The notes beneath the pieces are model-generated. The model ran no database searches and was not told where the DNA came from. It worked only from the letters and a program-made list of their open reading frames with translations. Of a stretch of DNA of 64,000 bases, positions 60,085-64,000 are shown one piece after another. The position numbers were made by a program, and so were the translations under genes. This DNA comes from Planctomycetota bacterium (GTDB taxonomy: Bacteria > Planctomycetota > UBA11346). Location of the stretch: contig JANQLF010000044.1 in NCBI GenBank assembly GCA_028280785.1, positions 39,187 to 103,186 of the forward strand, written 5' to 3'. Each line of letters begins with the position of its first letter. The first letter of the stretch is position 1.

Positions 60085-63000
60085 ATGGCTGAAACTGCCA
60101 ACGACGGCGATAATCAAGATAAAAAAAAGAAACAGGCAAACGCAGCATTGTTAAAAACGGTGCGTGAGTCCCGGGTCTTTTCGTCTGAGTTGCATGGCAA
60201 ATTACTCAAAACAACAGTCACTACGGCTGAAGAGTTTGGTGAACGCGACCACAGTGAAAGCGACATTGAGCTCCCTCATGAAATTGATAAAGAAATTAAT
60301 GAATTAAGCGATCAACGTTTTGAGATTAAGCAGACACTCGGCAAAGGCGGTGGCGGTACCGTCTATGAAGTCGTTGATAACCATCTGCGCCGTTCTGCCG
60401 CATTAAAAGTTAAACATCAATACAAAGGTAATTCACCAAAACATAAAGCTCATTTTATCAATGAAGCCTGCATCACCTCATCGCTAGAACATCCAAACAT
60501 TTTACCTGTTTATGATTTAGCCCGCACCAGCGATGGTCAATTATATTACACCATGCGCAAAGCAGAAGGCGTATCCCTCGATACGCTTATCGAGGCTTAT
60601 CGTGAGGGATCCATTCACGAATTAGTTTCCGACTTACAAGACCGTGTCCAAATTATTATTCATGTATGCGATGCGATTGCCTACGCTCACAGCAAAGGCG
60701 TCATTCACCAAGACATCAAACCTGAAAATATAATGCTCGGTGAATTTGGTGAAGTAACAGTTGTTGATTGGGGAACTGCCTTTTTGAAAGATGATTTCAA
60801 AAAAGGTCGCATGGCTGGAACACCGGTCTATATGAGTCCTGAACAGGCACGACGTGAAGTCGTTGATGAACGCAGCGATATTTACTGCATCGGCACAACT
60901 ATGTATCATTTATTCAGCGGCATGTTTCCTGTTTCCGCTGATAGTGAAGAAAATTTTATGAAACATAAGCGCGAAGGTATCATTGATCCCTTTCCAGCAG
61001 AAGTTTCGTCCTATGTACCCGAATTTTTACAAAACATTATCATGCAAGCGTTGGCCAAAGACCCACAGGATCGTTACCAACGTGTTATTGATTTACAACA
61101 AGATCTTCGTGGTTGGTTGCGCAATAGAGAAAGCCTCGCCATCAGTAATCGAGCAGATGAATTACTCGATGTAGCAAAAAATAACGGCAATCACGAACGC
61201 TTTTCCCATATACTCTCCTCCTATCAACAGGCTCTTGAACTGTGGCCGGAAAATGAAATGGCTCAGGAGGGCCTGCATCAAGCACATGTTGTTTACGCCG
61301 AATTCGCTATTCAAAGTGATGAATTTGATTTAGCCGAACGACTCTTGCGTGACCATCCCGACGAACACCCGGAATTGCAGGAGCAAATAAGCAAAGGCAA
61401 ACAACGTATTTTACGTCAAAAGAAACGCGCAAAAATGGCCATCGCTGCTTTGGCCCTCCTCGTTTTATTAGGCATAGTTTTTATCAGCTATGTGATCAAA
61501 GAAAATGAATTACAACAAAACACCTGGTTTCAAGTTGCGCAGTGGGACCAATCTCAACCGATGCAACGTGAAGACATTGAAAATGCCTATCTCAATGAAA
61601 GTGCAACTGGTTCAAATTTAAATGATAATTTTCGCGATGGCCTCATTCATTTCGCACCAACTGAGTTCATCAAACTTAAAGATATTAAAGAACGTGGTAA
61701 TGTTAAAATAGACATTGACATGCAATGGCTAACCCGCATTGATGGCTTTGAAGTATTACTCCGCGCAAAAGATGAACGACTTGCTCAATTTTGGCATGTT
61801 CCGACATCCTATGTTGCTCAATTTGCTGGATGGGGCGGCGAAAAAACTTTTGTTGATATCATAAGAAACAGCGGTGGTCCCAATGCTCGTCAGTTCGCTA
61901 CGCCACAATTTGAAATTGATACCTGGTATAAATTAAGCTTCGAAGTAGATGGCGATTGGTTACGCTTGTTTGTTGATGGCGAACTTATTTTCGAACGGCA
62001 AAATTTACTCGAAATTGGTGGGCCTGAATGCTCAACGATCTGTATTCGTTCATGGGGACCTACCGTTGTTCGCAATGTCACTGTCTGGAGTCAGCGCCCC
62101 GCCGAAAAAAGCAGTCCTATTATTGCCGGCGACAGCTTAGCTGCCGCACACCATTATCACGATGCTTATCTGATTTATCAAGAACTAGCCAAAGAGTTTG
62201 CTGGCACGGCTATCGCTGAACGTGCCTTAGCTAAGGCGTTTATCATGGCCAATAAAATAGACAGTGTCAGCAGCGAAGACGCTGAATTATTATTAAGCAC
62301 ACTCAATAAAGAATTTCCCAATTCTCAATATAAACAACTGTGCCAGGAAATTCATGCAGAAGAGTTATGGGGCAAACAGCAAAACGATGCTGCTTTGAGC
62401 TTACTTGAACGAATAATTAAGAAATACCCCAGTTCAAATGTTATTAATAGTTTTCTTGATCGCGGTAATCAATCGTTAAGCAGCAAGCAAGAACAGCGCT
62501 TTTTACAAGCCATCGCTCAAGATCAACGCATTACGCACCTCAGCTTTCGCGGTTTTTCACTGAAGAACATTGATGCCTTACGCGGCATGAATTTAAAATC
62601 GCTCGAATTGGTGAATTCACAAATAAAAAACATCAATGCCTTAACTGGCATGCCGCTCGAACGGTTGAACCTGCGCAATACACAGGTCAGTGATTTAAGC
62701 CCATTAAATACGTGCAGCACGCTCAAACACTTAGATCTCGCCGTTACCCCTGTCTCTGATTTGGGCCCAATTAAATCAAGTGTATTAGAAACCATCGACA
62801 TTCGCGGTACGCGCATAAATACCCTCGATGGGCTTGCTCATTTACCATTAAAGCGACTAGGATTTCGCCGTTGCAATATCGATTCTATAGAACCGCTACG
62901 CAATCATAAACAGCTTGCATTTTTAGATTTCGACGGCGAGCTCATTAAAGATTATTCACCACTCAAGGGGCTGAAGCTCGAACGCCTAGAAATACATCGT

Positions 63001-64000
63001 GCGCATCATGCTGATGATCGGATTTGGGATTTCATTGCCGATATGCCACTACGCTTTTTGGCAATAGACCACGGTAAAATTACCTACATCGGAAAACTCT
63101 CACCTGACATTCAATCTCTACAATTAGCTCATAATCCTATCAAAGATGCACGTGGGCTCGGGCGTCTTGGACAATTGCGGTTATTACATCTTGGCCACAC
63201 CCAGATTGACAATATTCAATTCATCAACGGCAAGCACCTCGACACCCTCTTATTAAATGGTTGTAAAAACATCAATCCGCAATCGTTAACTGTGCTAAGT
63301 GCCTTGCCAAGCTTAAAGAAATTATCTATGAGTGAATGTAATTTTTCAAGCTTACCCACCTTAACATTACCAGTATTAGAACAATTTTACGCCAATAAAA
63401 ATAATCTTAAACACATACCATCATTTATTGCACCAGAATTATCATTATTAAGCATCAACAATAATGCCATCAGTGAAATAAACATTGAGTCCCTACCTTC
63501 ATTAGAAACCTTACATATAAATAATAACCAAATTCGTCGTCTCGATGCTTTACGCAAACGCGGAATACAACTTATTGCATTTATAAACCCATTGCGGGCT
63601 GGTGAATTTAACAAGTTGATGGCGGCCTGGTCGCATCAGCAAGTGCATAGAAAATATATCAATCAATTGCAACTACAACGCCTGCTCTTTACTAAAAATG
63701 TTGAAGGCCTGAAACGCAAAGGAACGCTTATAAATGGTAAAACTTATTTAAACACGCAAATACAATTGCCCTATGCAGAAGCCCAAGCATTCATCAATTC
63801 CTATCAAGCCCAATTGCCCGAACTTTATCAGCGCCAAGACATACCAGCCTTTTCAAAACTGGTTAATTTGCGCGAGTACACCTGGATCAACCTACAACAG
63901 GATTTCACCTGGCCGGGTGAACAACCGACCCCGTTTATTCGCTCCCATCACATCCCCGACAAGGCCCCTACGCATCAGCGTTTCGTCTATTATCGCTGGA
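60085..64000 (+). CDS. Hanks-type Ser/Thr protein kinase with TM, LamG/LRR-like extracellular region (3' end truncated by window)
   Basis: Manual translation: MAETANDGDNQDKKKK...'IKQTLGKGGGGTVYEVVDNHLRRSAALKVKH', 'GVIHQDIKPENIMLGEFGEVTVVDWGTA', 'AGTPVYMSPEQARREVVDERSDIYCIGTTMYHLFSGMFP'; TM 'MAIAALALLVLLGIVFISYVI'; LRR-like 'LERLNLRNTQVSDLSPLNTCSTLKHLDL'. Not in the ORF track because it has no stop. Confidence 0.93.
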   Translation, partial: MAETANDGDNQDKKKKQANAALLKTVRESRVFSSELHGKLLKTTVTTAEEFGERDHSESDIELPHEIDKEINELSDQRFEIKQTLGKGGGGTVYEVVDNHLRRSAALKVKHQYKGNSPKHKAHFINEACITSSLEHPNILPVYDLARTSDGQLYYTMRKAEGVSLDTLIEAYREGSIHELVSDLQDRVQIIIHVCDAIAYAHSKGVIHQDIKPENIMLGEFGEVTVVDWGTAFLKDDFKKGRMAGTPVYMSPEQARREVVDERSDIYCIGTTMYHLFSGMFPVSADSEENFMKHKREGIIDPFPAEVSSYVPEFLQNIIMQALAKDPQDRYQRVIDLQQDLRGWLRNRESLAISNRADELLDVAKNNGNHERFSHILSSYQQALELWPENEMAQEGLHQAHVVYAEFAIQSDEFDLAERLLRDHPDEHPELQEQISKGKQRILRQKKRAKMAIAALALLVLLGIVFISYVIKENELQQNTWFQVAQWDQSQPMQREDIENAYLNESATGSNLNDNFRDGLIHFAPTEFIKLKDIKERGNVKIDIDMQWLTRIDGFEVLLRAKDERLAQFWHVPTSYVAQFAGWGGEKTFVDIIRNSGGPNARQFATPQFEIDTWYKLSFEVDGDWLRLFVDGELIFERQNLLEIGGPECSTICIRSWGPTVVRNVTVWSQRPAEKSSPIIAGDSLAAAHHYHDAYLIYQELAKEFAGTAIAERALAKAFIMANKIDSVSSEDAELLLSTLNKEFPNSQYKQLCQEIHAEELWGKQQNDAALSLLERIIKKYPSSNVINSFLDRGNQSLSSKQEQRFLQAIAQDQRITHLSFRGFSLKNIDALRGMNLKSLELVNSQIKNINALTGMPLERLNLRNTQVSDLSPLNTCSTLKHLDLAVTPVSDLGPIKSSVLETIDIRGTRINTLDGLAHLPLKRLGFRRCNIDSIEPLRNHKQLAFLDFDGELIKDYSPLKGLKLERLEIHRAHHADDRIWDFIADMPLRFLAIDHGKITYIGKLSPDIQSLQLAHNPIKDARGLGRLGQLRLLHLGHTQIDNIQFINGKHLDTLLLNGCKNINPQSLTVLSALPSLKKLSMSECNFSSLPTLTLPVLEQFYANKNNLKHIPSFIAPELSLLSINNNAISEINIESLPSLETLHINNNQIRRLDALRKRGIQLIAFINPLRAGEFNKLMAAWSHQQVHRKYINQLQLQRLLFTKNVEGLKRKGTLINGKTYLNTQIQLPYAEAQAFINSYQAQLPELYQRQDIPAFSKLVNLREYTWINLQQDFTWPGEQPTPFIRSHHIPDKAPTHQRFVYYRW

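Noticed and set aside
1-64000. CRISPR arrays, rRNA genes, complete tRNA genes
   Set aside because: No regularly spaced short repeats with unique spacers, no rRNA-like segments, and no complete tRNA found by eye; only the 3' tRNA fragment is supported.

Overview
Low-GC bacterial window dominated by minus-strand genes. Two features are cut off by the window edges and are missing from the ORF track. One is a giant RHS/YD-repeat protein (complement(<1..6010)). The other is a Hanks-type Ser/Thr kinase with LRR-like repeats (60085..>64000). A second giant RHS protein (5625 aa, 8361..25238, minus) carries a Sec signal, a beta-rich adhesin-like N-terminus, Calx-beta/cadherin-like modules, an RHS core, a variable C-terminal tip and two small downstream ORFs that are candidate immunity genes.

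The most unusual structure is a ~190-bp block upstream of each RHS gene (6141..6330 and 25537..25726). It has identical internal spacing in both copies and ends in a 45-bp core (1 mismatch) that contains a perfect tRNA T-arm. The first copy continues into a tRNA acceptor 3' strand, CCA and a hairpin terminator, but has no tRNA 5' half. I read these as attachment-site remnants delimiting modular, tRNA-targeted RHS toxin/immunity islands (inference). A 1170-bp IS with perfect 15-bp terminal inverted repeats sits in the same region.

Other content: orphan immunity-like genes and an M50-like protein that lacks its catalytic residues; a B12-type radical SAM protein; a Tat-signal sulfatase with a divergent AraC regulator; a ~16-kb MoxR/DUF58/VWA (Bat-like) operon; a TetR-controlled ferritin-like/OsmC/methyltransferase cluster with an apparent frameshift; and secreted PKD/CBM-like proteins. 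Taxonomy is not determined; the gene content (sulfatase, TPR-PQQ, kinase with DWG, giant RHS) would fit a PVC-superphylum organism, as a low-confidence guess.
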